Counted from the first letter of the stretch, positions 7,614 through 17,190 are shown. The stretch: 64,000 nucleotides of DNA from JBCCGR01 sp039029195 (GCA_039029195.1 JBCCGR010000020.1:1-64000), one strand, 5' to 3'. Made by a program: numbers and translations. Notes: generated by a model from the sequence alone, not told the origin.

Positions 7614-9200
7614 ATGCGTGCATTTGATTGCCCGGGCCGCTCAGCCGTCTATGCCACAGACGGAATGGCCGCAACGTCTCACCCGCTCGCCACCTCAAGT
7701 GCACTTAATGTGCTGCGCGAAGGTGGCAACGCGGTGGATGCGGCTCTTTCCGCCGTTGCTGTTTTGGGCGTCGTTGAACCGCACATGACCGGGGTTGGTG
7801 GCGATTGTTTTGCCATCATCCACGAGCCGGATGGAACGTTGCGCGGCTTGAACGGATCGGGTCGGGCAGCCGCAGGTGCAGACCTCAACTGGTATCTGGA
7901 ACGGCAGGTCAGCGACCTCGACACGATGCCTGCCCACACGGTCACTGTTCCTGCGGCCGTGAAAGCGTGGGAAGCCTTGCAGCAACGCTATGGCACGTTT
8001 GGCCTCGACCGGCTGATGCGAGACGCAATCCGCTATGCGAAGGACGGCTTCGCGGTCGCGCCGCGAGTCTCTTCCGATTGGCAGGCTGCTACCGAGAAAC
8101 TCTCAAACGATGAAGGCGCGACCCGGCACTACCTCATAGATGGAAGTGCACCTGATCTTGGCTCGCTGCACAAACTACCGAACCTCGCAACAACACTGGA
8201 AGCAATTGCAAGCGGCGGTGCTGATGTATTCTACCAGGGTGCCATTGCCGCCGAGATCGCCAGCACCATTCAGGCCAAGGGTGGTTTTCTGTCGGAGGAC
8301 GATTTGTCTTCCGTCGAAGTCGACTGGGTTGATCTGATTTCCGCGCAGTATGGCGGGTATGACGTTCACCAGATCCCACCCAATGGTCAGGGACTGACAG
8401 CCCTTGTTCTGTTGCGCCTGCTCGACCAACTCGGGCTGAACCAACATGATGTGGATGCAGCGGAACGAGTGCATCTGGAAATAGAAGCTGCCCGCCTCGC
8501 CTATGCTGTGCGCGATGCATACGTTTCAGATCCTGCAACGATGAGCCGGTCGGTTAACGAAATCCTCGCTGATGATCATATTGCCGCGCTTGCTGCGACC
8601 TTCAACACCAGCAAGCGCAACGACGAAATAACACTTCCCAAACTGCCTGATTCCGACACCGTTTATCTGACCGTGATCGATCGCGACCTTCGCGCGATCT
8701 CTTTGATCAACTCTGTCTATGGCGATTTCGGCTCCGGGATTGTCACACCACAATCAGGCATTGTCCTGCAAAATCGTGGTGCCTGCTTTGTGGTGGAAGA
8801 GGGCCATGACAATGCCATCGGGCCGAGCAAACGCCCAATGCACACGATCATTCCCGGCATGGTCACCAAGGGTGGCAAGCTTGCCTGGTCGTTTGGCGTC
8901 ATGGGGGGCGCCTATCAGCCCATGGGTCATGGCCATGTGCTGCCCAACATGATTGACTACGGCATGGATCCACAGGAAGCGCTTGATCATCCCCGCACAT
9001 TCTGGGGCAAAGATGATGTGATCGAGGTGGAGCGTCCGGCGGCATCGTCTGTTGTCCCGCATCTGGAAGCGTGTGGGCACCCGGTCCGCGTCGCGCCGAA
9101 GCCGTTGGGTGGTGGCCAGATCATCGGTGTCGATCATGCCAATGGCGTCATGATTGGTGGCTCTGATCCGCGCAAGGATGGTCTTGCGCTCGGGATATAG
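7614..9200 (+). CDS. Gamma-glutamyltransferase family protein (paralogue 1)
   Basis: A 528-residue member of the GGT N-terminal nucleophile hydrolase family, which autocleaves before a threonine and transfers or hydrolyses gamma-glutamyl groups. The predicted nucleophile is Thr349 in SDTVYLTVID, followed by NSVYGDFGSGIV, the equivalent of the canonical GSG loop. The Arg of the substrate-binding N-G-S-G-R motif (Arg84) is kept. No signal peptide is present, unlike E. coli periplasmic GGT, so a cytoplasmic location is likely. It has no co-directional close neighbours. A second, more divergent homologue lies at 18362-20161. Confidence 0.9.
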   Translation: MRAFDCPGRSAVYATDGMAATSHPLATSSALNVLREGGNAVDAALSAVAVLGVVEPHMTGVGGDCFAIIHEPDGTLRGLNGSGRAAAGADLNWYLERQVSDLDTMPAHTVTVPAAVKAWEALQQRYGTFGLDRLMRDAIRYAKDGFAVAPRVSSDWQAATEKLSNDEGATRHYLIDGSAPDLGSLHKLPNLATTLEAIASGGADVFYQGAIAAEIASTIQAKGGFLSEDDLSSVEVDWVDLISAQYGGYDVHQIPPNGQGLTALVLLRLLDQLGLNQHDVDAAERVHLEIEAARLAYAVRDAYVSDPATMSRSVNEILADDHIAALAATFNTSKRNDEITLPKLPDSDTVYLTVIDRDLRAISLINSVYGDFGSGIVTPQSGIVLQNRGACFVVEEGHDNAIGPSKRPMHTIIPGMVTKGGKLAWSFGVMGGAYQPMGHGHVLPNMIDYGMDPQEALDHPRTFWGKDDVIEVERPAASSVVPHLEACGHPVRVAPKPLGGGQIIGVDHANGVMIGGSDPRKDGLALGI

Positions 9201-9483
9201 TGCGACTCTCACTGACGTATTTTCGGACCGGCTCATTGGCATTGCGGCCAGTGGGGCAGTAATCCATTGATGAGAAAGTGTTTTTGGTAACGGCCCTGAA
9301 GCTGAAATGGCGGAGTCAGATATCCGCTTGCGTTTCACGCAGACGGACTCAATCCAGCCGTCCACACAAGCACACTTTCGGTTTCCTTAAGGTTTGCCAC
9401 CTAAACTTTCGCGCGAGACGTGCTTCGGGGCATCGCGCGATGATCCGGAGCTGTGCTGCAAGGCTCCACCAAGGGACGGATCA

Positions 9484-11313
9484 ATGACACCTGCTGAACC
9501 CGCTCGCGCAATGGTTTCTGATGAGAATGCGCAGGACGGAAAGCAAGCATCACCGGCCCTTCGCTCACAGCGCAATCGCATTCGGCCAGGTCCGCCAAAT
9601 CGACGTTCCATGGATGAGCGGGTCGGTTCCGTCATGCAGTCGATCGGCGAAGCCGCCTATGAATGGGACATCGCCGCCGACCGCCTGATCTGGAGCAGCA
9701 ACGCTGCAACACTGTTCTGCATTGAAGATGATGCCGTGATATCCACCGGCCGAGACTATAATGGTCTTCTGGTCTCCACATCGAGCCAGAACCGCAACGA
9801 GGCGGTGTTGGGCAGCGGGATGGAAGACACCGGAAATGGTGTTTCCTATTCCGTTCAATATGCCTTGTCCGGTGAAAAACTTGGCACTGCCAGCGACATC
9901 TGGCTGGAAGATTCAGGCCGCTGGTTTGCGGGTGAAGATGGTTCACCCACGCACGCACACGGTGTTGTGCGCATCATCAATGAACGGCGCGCCATGGAAG
10001 AACGTCTGGCCCGCCTGTCACGTTTTGACGGATTGACCGGCCTTTACAATCGCTCACAGCTCAACACCACGCTCGATGCGGTGATCAGCGAAGCGACCCG
10101 CAATCAGGAACCGGCAGCACTGATCCTCATGTCGCTCGACCGCTTTGATCTGGTCAATGCGATCTACGGTTATGACACGGGTGATGCCATCATCGCTGAA
10201 ATCGCCGGTCGGTTTAGATCCTGCCTGCGCGGCGGTGATATCATTGGGCGCATCTCGGGTGCCAAACTCGGTCTCGTTCTAAGGCAGTGCTCTGAAGAAG
10301 AGATGCAACAGGCGGCCAACCGCTTTCTGATGCTGGTGCGGGACGAGGTGATCCACACTGACAAAGGACCGGTGGCGCTGACTGCGTCCGCTGGTGCGGT
10401 GATCGTGCCGCGTCATGCCCGCACGTCTCGCAGTGCCATGGCGGCAGCGCAGGAAGCGCTGACCCAGGCGCGCCAGGAACGCCACCCGAGGTTTGTCAGT
10501 TTTCATCGCGACGACAAGGCAGAGGCAGAACGCCAGCAGGCGGCAGAACTTGCCTCCGAGGTCGTTGAGGCGCTTGGCGCTGATCGTATGGAGATCGCGT
10601 TTCAACCGGTCGTCGATGCCTCAAGCCGCGATGTGGCATTTCATGAAGCACTGATCCGCCTCACGACCGCCAACGGGCAAACCCTTTCGGCAACCGAATT
10701 CGTTGGCACAGCTCAGGATCTTGGTCTGACCCGACTGGTCGATCATGCGGCGCTCGACCGGGTTTTAGAAACGCTTCGGCGATCAGACGAAGCCAGATTG
10801 TCATTGAACGTTTCAAACGACACAGCCAGCGATCCGGAATGGATGTCGCGGCTTTCGACGGCACTCGTTGCCAATCCGGAATGGGCGAAACGCCTGATCG
10901 TAGAGATCACCGAATCCCACGTGGCACGGGACCTCGAAGAAGCCGCCTTGTTCGTCAACACGCTGCATGATCTTGGCTGTCAGGTGGCGATTGATGATTT
11001 TGGGGCCGGTTTCACCTCGTTCGCCAATCTCAAGCACCTGCCCGTGGACATCATCAAGATTGATGGCCAGTTTGTTGAGAACCTTACAAGCAGCAAAGAA
11101 AATCAGTGCTTTATCAAATCACTGGTGGAACTTGCTAAAGTCTTCAACGCCCGGACGGTTGTCGAATGGGTGGATGATGACGCCACCGCGGCACAATTGC
11201 AGGATTGGGGTGTCGACTATCTGCAGGGCTATCGGTTTGGAAAGCCGTCAAGCGAAGCGCCATGGCCCATGCGTCCAGCCGTGGAAGTGTTTGTGCCGGG
11301 TGAAAGCCGGTAG
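9484..11313 (+). CDS. PAS-like/GGDEF/EAL protein, probable c-di-GMP phosphodiesterase or sensor
   Basis: A 609-residue signalling protein. An N-terminal PAS-like region (about residues 45-170) is followed by a GGDEF domain and an EAL domain. The GGDEF active-site loop reads SGAKL (258-262), so diguanylate cyclase activity is unlikely. The EAL domain keeps FHEALIR (EAL at 388-390), EITES, IDDFGAGF and KIDG. The late AEGVE-like motif is altered to VEWVD, so catalysis is plausible but not certain. No membrane segment is evident, suggesting a cytosolic location. The ATG at 9484 follows AAGGGACGG; a TTG at 9394 in the same frame has no such site. It converges on gluQ with 9 bp between the stops. 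Confidence 0.9.
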   Translation: MTPAEPARAMVSDENAQDGKQASPALRSQRNRIRPGPPNRRSMDERVGSVMQSIGEAAYEWDIAADRLIWSSNAATLFCIEDDAVISTGRDYNGLLVSTSSQNRNEAVLGSGMEDTGNGVSYSVQYALSGEKLGTASDIWLEDSGRWFAGEDGSPTHAHGVVRIINERRAMEERLARLSRFDGLTGLYNRSQLNTTLDAVISEATRNQEPAALILMSLDRFDLVNAIYGYDTGDAIIAEIAGRFRSCLRGGDIIGRISGAKLGLVLRQCSEEEMQQAANRFLMLVRDEVIHTDKGPVALTASAGAVIVPRHARTSRSAMAAAQEALTQARQERHPRFVSFHRDDKAEAERQQAAELASEVVEALGADRMEIAFQPVVDASSRDVAFHEALIRLTTANGQTLSATEFVGTAQDLGLTRLVDHAALDRVLETLRRSDEARLSLNVSNDTASDPEWMSRLSTALVANPEWAKRLIVEITESHVARDLEEAALFVNTLHDLGCQVAIDDFGAGFTSFANLKHLPVDIIKIDGQFVENLTSSKENQCFIKSLVELAKVFNARTVVEWVDDDATAAQLQDWGVDYLQGYRFGKPSSEAPWPMRPAVEVFVPGESR

Positions 11314-11322
11314 CTTCGGGCC

Positions 11323-12219
11323 TTACGCCTGTTCCATCCCGATCATTCTCAAGACATCCGACTGTGTGACGCCTGCCTGACGCAGGGAACGCAGGCTGGT
11401 GTCGCCAGCACTTTTTGACAGTTTCCGCCCGTCTTCATCCAGAATGAGGCGATGGTGATGATAAGCGGGCGCGGGCAATCCCAGCAAAATCTGCAACAAC
11501 CGGTGCACGGCGGTCGCCGGTTCCAGGTCCTGCCCGCGGACAATGTGGGTGACCCCTTGCAGGGCATCGTCCACCACAACACTCAGATGGTAGCTTGTGT
11601 GTATATCTTTTCGCGCCAGCACAACATCGCCCCACAAGGCTGGATTTTCTGCCTGCTCCTCAGCCCCGCCATCGCTGCCAAACCGGGATGAGTAGATTGG
11701 CGTTCCCGCCACCTCAAGCGCGTCATTCATATTGAGACGCAAAGTGTACGGCATTTCAGCGGCAAGATTTGCGGTCCGTTCGTGCGGTTCCAGCAAACGA
11801 CAGATGTCGGGATAAAGTACTGCACCATCAGGATCGCGGGGCCACGCTTCACCGCGTTCCTGAGACGCCCGGACCATACGTTTCACGTCTCCACGACTGA
11901 GGAAGGCCGGGTAGAGCAACCCCTCGTCCGTCAGCGTGTCGATGGCAGCCTGATAGTCGTCAAAATGGTCCGACTGACGCCGCACAGGCTCTTCCCACTC
12001 CAGACCAAGCCAGTGAAGATCATCGAGCATCTGTTCCTCAAACGCGGGGGAACAGCGCTCCACATCTATGTCCTCAAAACGCAACAGAAACCGGCCACCA
12101 AACGTTTGGCAAAGACGATAGTTTTCCAGAGCAGACAAGGCATGACCCAGATGCAGATCACCGTTCGGGCTTGGCGCGAAGCGGAAAACAGGACGATCAA
12201 CAGGATCGGCGAATGCCAT
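11323..12219 (-). CDS. gluQ: Glutamyl-Q tRNA(Asp) synthetase
   Basis: A truncated GluRS paralogue (298 residues) lacking the anticodon-binding domain. It glutamylates the queuosine base of tRNA-Asp. The class I signatures are present: FAPSPNGDLHLGHA (HIGH-like) near the N-terminus and KLSKS near the C-terminus. The length and the absence of the C-terminal domain separate it from a true GltX. The first in-frame ATG (12219) begins MAFADPVDRPVFRFAPSP; a TTG nine codons upstream is the alternative. The ribosome-binding site is weak for both. Confidence 0.93.
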   Translation of the reverse strand: MAFADPVDRPVFRFAPSPNGDLHLGHALSALENYRLCQTFGGRFLLRFEDIDVERCSPAFEEQMLDDLHWLGLEWEEPVRRQSDHFDDYQAAIDTLTDEGLLYPAFLSRGDVKRMVRASQERGEAWPRDPDGAVLYPDICRLLEPHERTANLAAEMPYTLRLNMNDALEVAGTPIYSSRFGSDGGAEEQAENPALWGDVVLARKDIHTSYHLSVVVDDALQGVTHIVRGQDLEPATAVHRLLQILLGLPAPAYHHHRLILDEDGRKLSKSAGDTSLRSLRQAGVTQSDVLRMIGMEQA

Positions 12220-12335
12220 GGAGTGATTTTCGCGAATGGAGCCCAAAAGTGGCCAAGACCTATCCGATTTCGGGTGGATCGGCCAAGTCTACCGGATTTA
12301 TGGTGACCTGACCGAACTACCCTGAGGCAAAAATC

Positions 12336-12980
12336 GTGACCAAAATCACCAACAGGCAAGAACTCGAACGCGAGGTCGGGCAACTGCTGGCACTCGATCC
12401 CGATCTCAAGGCGCTGGTGCCAGATGTCGGCGCAGTACCGCTGCGCCTGCGCAAGCCCGGTTTTGCGGGCATGGTCGAAGTCATCGTCGGTCAGCAGGTC
12501 TCACGCGCCAGCGCATCGGCCATTCAAACGCGTCTTGACCAACTCGTTCAGCCCATGGAAGCGACAACCGTTCATGGCATCGCTGAAGAACCCCTGATTG
12601 ATGCGGGTCTCTCCCGCGCCAAGCAAAAGACCATTCGCGCGCTTGCGGCGGCGGTTTTGAACCGCGAGATCGATCTTCTCAGCCTTTGCGAACTTCCCCC
12701 GGAAACCGCCGCTGAAAAATTGGTTGCACTTCATGGCATCGGCCCGTGGACGGCGGAGGTCTATCTGCTTTTTTGCGCCGGACATGCTGACATTCTTCCC
12801 TCTGGAGACATCGCCCTGCAGGTCGCGGCACAGGATCATCTCAGGCTCGCTGACCGCCCCAGCCCGAAAGAGCTGGCCGCACTTGCAGAACGCTGGTCAC
12901 CCCATCGCGGAGCCGCCGCGCGCATATTGTGGGCGCACTATGCGCGTCTGAAAGACCGCAACGACGTGCTCCCCGTTTGA
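12336..12980 (+). CDS. DNA-3-methyladenine glycosylase (AlkA-like, HhH-GPD)
   Basis: A 214-residue base-excision repair glycosylase for alkylated purines. The helix-hairpin-helix is visible as LHGIGPWTAEVYLLF (132-146), and the catalytic Asp158 lies in PSGDIALQ, as in AlkA. The N-terminal AlkA domain is absent, giving the short form common in alphaproteobacteria. The start codon is GTG, with GAGG seven bases upstream. It lies divergent from gluQ. Confidence 0.92.
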   Translation: MTKITNRQELEREVGQLLALDPDLKALVPDVGAVPLRLRKPGFAGMVEVIVGQQVSRASASAIQTRLDQLVQPMEATTVHGIAEEPLIDAGLSRAKQKTIRALAAAVLNREIDLLSLCELPPETAAEKLVALHGIGPWTAEVYLLFCAGHADILPSGDIALQVAAQDHLRLADRPSPKELAALAERWSPHRGAAARILWAHYARLKDRNDVLPV

Positions 12981-13152
12981 AGCATTCTCGCCACACAGCT
13001 GAGGAGAACATCGCCCAAGGCTTCACATCGCCGTCACACTGTTCTTACATAGGCGCACATGTCGATTCCCAATTCTGATTCTATGTTGAATCAATGAGAT
13101 GGGCAGACGGTCCACAAAGTGATCCGGATGCCCGCTATCGAAGGAGAAAGAG

Positions 13153-13710
13153 TTGACAGTTGCCGTATCGCCGGAACAGTGCCCGGCACTTGTACTAAAT
13201 GCGGACTATCGTCCGCTAAGCTATTATCCCCTGTCACTCTGGTCCTGGCAGGATGCGATCAAGGCTGTGTTTCTTGATCGGGTCAACATTGTTTCCGAAT
13301 ATGATTTCAACGTGTCCAGCCCCTCGTTCCAGATGGCGTTGCCAAGCGTGGTGTGCCTTAAGGACTATATCAAACCCCAGCGCAATCCGGCCTTCACACG
13401 CTTCAACGTGTTTTTGCGCGACAGTTTTGCCTGTCAGTATTGCGGGTCGCTTGAGGATCTCACGTTCGACCATCTCATCCCGCGTTCGCTTGGTGGGCTA
13501 ACGACATGGGACAATATTGTGACCGCCTGCTCACCCTGCAATCTGAAGAAGGGTGGCAAGCTTCCAAAGGACGCAAAGATGTGGCCGACGCTGAAACCAT
13601 TTCAGCCAACCGTCCACGATCTGCACAACAATGGCCGAAAGTTCCCACCCAACCATCTGCATGAAAGCTGGATGGACTTTCTCTATTGGGATGTGGAACT
13701 GGAGCCGTAG
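13153..13710 (+). CDS. HNH endonuclease family protein
   Basis: A 185-residue HNH protein of the stand-alone type found next to core genes in many Hyphomicrobiales and Rhodobacterales. The HNH/zinc module is CQYCG (94-98), FDHLIPRSLGG (105-115), WDN (119-121) and CSPCN (126-130): two CxxC zinc pairs around the DH...N motif. The N-terminus (ALVLNADYRPLSYYPLSLWSWQDAI) is typical of this group. The start is TTG with AAGGAGAAAGAG immediately before it. Its physiological role is unproven; it is not associated here with any restriction or phage gene. Confidence 0.9.
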   Translation: MTVAVSPEQCPALVLNADYRPLSYYPLSLWSWQDAIKAVFLDRVNIVSEYDFNVSSPSFQMALPSVVCLKDYIKPQRNPAFTRFNVFLRDSFACQYCGSLEDLTFDHLIPRSLGGLTTWDNIVTACSPCNLKKGGKLPKDAKMWPTLKPFQPTVHDLHNNGRKFPPNHLHESWMDFLYWDVELEP

Positions 13711-13747
13711 GGCAAGGTTGCAACTTTACTCTAAAAACACGCGCCTC

Positions 13748-13826
13748 CGTCATCCCGGCCTTTAGGGTCGGGATCCATGCTTGTGCTCAAAATCAATGGA
13801 TTGCGGCCCTAAAGACCGCAATGACG
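13748..13826. repeat. Dispersed imperfect palindromic repeat
   Basis: The outer arms CGTCAT...ATGACG and inner arms GGCCTTTAGGG / CCCTAAAGaCC with ATCCAT / ATGGAT form a roughly 79-bp imperfect hairpin between two convergent genes. Its wording (CATCCCGG..., ...CGCAATGACG) is that of common alphaproteobacterial intergenic repeats. In this window it occurs once. Confidence 0.6.
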
Positions 13827-13876
13827 ATGGAGAGTACGAATGCGAATGAAGTCAGGTCTGTTTCGTGGCAACGGCT

Positions 13877-15151
13877 TCACTTCCCGTCCCTCAATCCCTT
13901 CAAATAATCCTCCACCTCGTCCTGCCAGAGCGTTGGGACGACCATCACCCAGTGGCCATTGTTTTTGCCGGGCACATCCACTTCCATGAAGCGACCAAGC
14001 CCGCCAGCTTCGAGATAGGAAGCAAAATTTTTATGATTGTGATCAATTGAATAAAAGAGATCATCCCGGCCGTAGAGCCACAGCGTCGGTCGCCCAAACG
14101 CTGCGCCCTTGTTGAGCACAGACTGGTTGATCTCCGTGGTTTCCGGGCATCCAACGCCCATCCAACCGCCAACAAAATTGATGACACCGGCCACGTGATC
14201 CCGATGCAGCCCGGCAAAGGCAATCGAGAGCGCGCCACCGCGTGAGTTTCCTGCCAGTAAAATTGGGGATTTGTCGATCTCAGGCAGGTTATGAAGCGCT
14301 TCAACCGCTGCCTCAATGTCAATCAACGCGCGATCTGCACCAGCAAGCGACAGGGTCGGATCGCAACTGTACCCCTCGCTGCGGTTCTTTGAAAAACCCT
14401 CATCATAGCGCCCATCGGACCCGCCTCGCCCGCGCCGCTGAGGAAAGGCAGCCGCCCAGCCATGTTCGTTCAGAACGTCCGCAAGCCAGATGTTGGACCA
14501 GGTTTCCTTGGCAAGTTTGGGATCGGCCCCGCGACCGGTCGATCCGTGATTGACCACCGCGAGCGGAAACGGCCCCTCGCCTTTCGGCAGAAAGAGGACC
14601 ATTTCGAGCGAAGTCGCTCCATCGTCCTCGACAATTGAGGTCTTCAACATACGGCGTTCGCCAATATGCCAATTTGGTGTCACCGAACCTGCAATCGCTT
14701 CGTGAAGCGGCAGAGGCTGAAGGACGGCAAAGCCAACACCGTCACCCAAAACACCACGGAGGCGCCCGGTTTTTGAGAAGGAGAATACCACGTTGGCGAG
14801 CCGCCCGAACACGGTGAGAGCACCATCCACGATTTCCCCATCGAGGCGCCGCCAGTAGCGCTCATATCGACCGGGATTGTCAGCCGTTGCATAAACCGTC
14901 TTGACCTTACCGGACGGTTCAATCGCCTCAACCACCAGAATGAATTTGAGCCTGTTGTCCCAGACACCAGCCCAGGCCCCGGCAAACTTTGACGCGTGAG
15001 ACGCGGCTTCGCGCACATCTTCCGGCAACGGCACACCATCAAGGAGATGATCTGCCAATAGTGGTTGAGACGCTGTCATGAAAACAAACACCAAGACCCT
15101 GCGGGAGAACAGGCTCGAAAGCCGATCAACGAAGTGGTGAAGGGTGGGCAA
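13877..15151 (-). CDS. Secreted alpha/beta hydrolase (dienelactone hydrolase/prolyl oligopeptidase-like)
   Basis: The C-terminal half has an alpha/beta-hydrolase fold with the nucleophile elbow GNSRGG, an HG-type oxyanion segment (VNHGSTGRG), an acidic residue in LWLYGRDDLFY and a terminal His in KNNGHWVM. The N-terminal third resembles a lipocalin-like or simple beta module (GVWDNRLKFILVVEAIEPSGKV). The start is uncertain. TTG at 15151, just after the dsbB stop and preceded by GGCGGA, adds a convincing signal peptide (RRVLVFVFMTASQPLLA). The first ATG is at 15079 and would remove it. The frame also stays open further upstream inside dsbB, which I treat as chance. It is 14 bp behind dsbB and probably co-transcribed. 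The substrate is unknown. Confidence 0.8.
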   Translation of the reverse strand: MPTLHHFVDRLSSLFSRRVLVFVFMTASQPLLADHLLDGVPLPEDVREAASHASKFAGAWAGVWDNRLKFILVVEAIEPSGKVKTVYATADNPGRYERYWRRLDGEIVDGALTVFGRLANVVFSFSKTGRLRGVLGDGVGFAVLQPLPLHEAIAGSVTPNWHIGERRMLKTSIVEDDGATSLEMVLFLPKGEGPFPLAVVNHGSTGRGADPKLAKETWSNIWLADVLNEHGWAAAFPQRRGRGGSDGRYDEGFSKNRSEGYSCDPTLSLAGADRALIDIEAAVEALHNLPEIDKSPILLAGNSRGGALSIAFAGLHRDHVAGVINFVGGWMGVGCPETTEINQSVLNKGAAFGRPTLWLYGRDDLFYSIDHNHKNFASYLEAGGLGRFMEVDVPGKNNGHWVMVVPTLWQDEVEDYLKGLRDGK

Positions 15152-15165
15152 GCGGGTCCGCCAGA

Positions 15166-15684
15166 TCAATAGGCGTCGCCGAGCATGCCCTTGGATGTGA
15201 TCCAGGCCAAAAACGCGGCTGCGATCACATTCCACCCGGCAAAGGAAAGCCCCAGAAACCGGCCTGCCGCCTCGTTGCACAGCGGAGCGGTTGTTTTGCC
15301 CAGATTGCCAAGCAGGTCGCTGGCGTTGGTGGTGTTGCTTTGAACGCCCAAGCCACATTCAGCAGGCCCCATCCAAAATCCCCATTCAACCCCTGAATGA
15401 TAGGCTCCCATGAGGGCGGTCGCGACAAAGCATAAAAATGCGATTGTCAGCATGCCGCGCGAAACACAGGCCGGCCACCATTTCAGCGCAGCAAAAAAAG
15501 CCAGAATGAGTGCTGGAATTGCGATGTAGTACGGTTCGCGCTGCACATAGCACATATAGCACGGGATGTAGCCGAACCCGTGCTGGAAGATCAGCACAGT
15601 CAGAATCACCAGAATGGAAATCAGACCGGCCAAAAACGCCGTTTCCACCTGCCGTGGCCCGGCTTCCCGGCAAAAATAGAACAT
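15166..15684 (-). CDS. DsbB-family disulfide bond formation protein
   Basis: A 172-residue, four-helix inner-membrane quinone reductase that reoxidises a periplasmic DsbA. The first periplasmic pair is Cys42/Cys45 (PCYMC) and the second is Cys110 and Cys136 (PAEC, APLC), the canonical DsbB arrangement. The ATG at 15684 is chosen because GGGGAGG lies nine bases before it. An upstream in-frame ATG at 15711 lacks a ribosome-binding site and would add RRLGRHRT. It follows yqaA and precedes the hydrolase in the same direction. Confidence 0.9.
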   Translation of the reverse strand: MFYFCREAGPRQVETAFLAGLISILVILTVLIFQHGFGYIPCYMCYVQREPYYIAIPALILAFFAALKWWPACVSRGMLTIAFLCFVATALMGAYHSGVEWGFWMGPAECGLGVQSNTTNASDLLGNLGKTTAPLCNEAAGRFLGLSFAGWNVIAAAFLAWITSKGMLGDAY

Positions 15685-15731
15685 CGTGCGATGCCTCCCC
15701 AGCCGCCGCATGGTGCGGAACGGGTGAAAGA

Positions 15732-16313
15732 TTATCCCAAAAAGCGGATTGCAGCAAACCCGCCAATCAGCAGAACTACACCAGCAAAGAAGACCAGATT
15801 GAGCCGTTTTTCAATAAAAGTCTGAATGGGTTCGCCGAACTTGTACAAAAGAAAAGCCACAAGAAAGAAACGAAGCGATCGCCCGATAAGGCTGACCACC
15901 GTGAACACCAGGAGATTGAGGCCCGTCACGCCGGAAAAAATCGTTACCACTTTGTACGGAAATGGCGTCACGGCCGCGAAAAGCACGCCCCAGCCACCAT
16001 ATTCATTGTACCAGCTGGTGATTTTCTCAAAGCCGTCCGACTTGCCGTAGAACTCCAGCACGGGCTTTCCGACCCATTCATAGGCAAGCGCACCAATCGC
16101 ATAGCCTGCAAACGCACCAAGCACGGAGGCTATGGTGCACAATAGCGCGTAGCGGAACCATTTTGACCGGTCCGCAATCACCATCGGGATCAAAAGCGTG
16201 TCGGGCGGAATAGGAAAGACCGAACTTTCCGCAAAAGAAATGACGCCAAGCGCTTTTGGCGCACCCTTGCTTTGCGCAAGCTTCAGGGTCCAGTCGTAAA
16301 GGGCGCGGATCAT
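15732..16313 (-). CDS. YqaA/DedA-family membrane protein
   Basis: A 193-residue protein of the YqaA branch of the DedA (SNARE-associated) family. It has several membrane segments and the typical FPIPPDTLLIPM, GAFAGYAIG and AVTPFPYKVVTIFSGV motifs. DedA relatives act in undecaprenyl phosphate or phospholipid flipping and membrane homeostasis; a specific role for the YqaA branch is not settled. It lies 47 bp upstream of the dsbB start in the same direction. Confidence 0.88.
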   Translation of the reverse strand: MIRALYDWTLKLAQSKGAPKALGVISFAESSVFPIPPDTLLIPMVIADRSKWFRYALLCTIASVLGAFAGYAIGALAYEWVGKPVLEFYGKSDGFEKITSWYNEYGGWGVLFAAVTPFPYKVVTIFSGVTGLNLLVFTVVSLIGRSLRFFLVAFLLYKFGEPIQTFIEKRLNLVFFAGVVLLIGGFAAIRFLG

Positions 16314-16404
16314 GAGGAAAGACCGTTGGAGATGGATCAGCGTCTCAATAGAGCATCGGGGTAAAGACGCAAGACACTCATTGTGACGTGGTGAAGACCA
16401 ACAT

Positions 16405-17190
16405 CTATTTCAGACAGCGTGAATATCGACTGGCAACACGGGCAAGGCGTTGCACACGCTTTGCCCGACGTTGGTCGCTTCGTCTCGGCTTAGCCGGATT
16501 GCGGGTGGCCGGGCTGGGCAATGTGACGGCAAGCAGTGCTGCCTGGCGAACATTCACCCGCGATGCCGTACCATTGAAATAGTTCTTCATAGCGGCATCA
16601 ATCCCGAAAACGCCATCGCCCCACTCAACCACGTTGAGATAGATTTCCAGTATGCGCTTTTTCGACCACAGCGCATCGATCATCACCGCCAATGGCACTT
16701 CCAGCGCCTTACGCACATAGGATCGCCCCGGCCAAAGGAAGAGATTTTTGGCAAGCTGCATAGTGATTGTGCTCGCCCCGCGCGTTCGTTCCCCCTCCAA
16801 CGCGTTGTCGATGACCTGATTGAGTTCTCGCCAGTCAATGCCCCGGTGATTGCAGAACTGACCATCCTCCGACATCACCACGGCATGCTTAAGGTCGATA
16901 TCAATGTCGCTGAGCGGCACCCAGTTTCGTTCAACCGTTTGGCCCGTCACCATGCGACCCAGCATAAGGGTTGAAACCGGGTGCACGGAGGGGTGCATGT
17001 AGATGAGCGACAGAACAACAGGGATCGCAGCCAATACGAACCCTAGAATGAACAGCCATTTGAATGCGTGAAACAGTCGGGATCGCTTTTTTGGTTTTGA
17101 TTTCTTGCGTTTCCTGCCCGGCGACTTTTTGCGCGCATTTTTCCCCTCGGACTCTTGGTCTGATGATTTGTCTGCTCTTGATCGGGACAT
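16405..17190 (-). CDS. mtgA: Monofunctional biosynthetic peptidoglycan transglycosylase
   Basis: A GT51 glycosyltransferase that polymerises lipid II into glycan strands. A highly basic cytoplasmic N-terminus (residues 1-38, many K/R) is followed by one membrane helix (about 43-66) and the GT51 domain with catalytic EDGQFCNHRGIDW (Glu108), GASTITMQLAKNLFL and ILEIYLNVVEWGDGVFG. No transpeptidase domain follows. The ATG at 17190 is preferred over TTG three codons earlier. It is divergent from ispA with a 168-bp gap. Confidence 0.95.
   Translation of the reverse strand: MSRSRADKSSDQESEGKNARKKSPGRKRKKSKPKKRSRLFHAFKWLFILGFVLAAIPVVLSLIYMHPSVHPVSTLMLGRMVTGQTVERNWVPLSDIDIDLKHAVVMSEDGQFCNHRGIDWRELNQVIDNALEGERTRGASTITMQLAKNLFLWPGRSYVRKALEVPLAVMIDALWSKKRILEIYLNVVEWGDGVFGIDAAMKNYFNGTASRVNVRQAALLAVTLPSPATRNPAKPRRSDQRRAKRVQRLARVASRYSRCLK

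Noticed and set aside
15166..15358. Upstream extension of the secreted hydrolase through dsbB
   Set aside because: The extension is antiparallel to no conserved feature, overlaps dsbB in another phase and is Arg/Gln/His-rich; the signal peptide just after dsbB explains the true start better.
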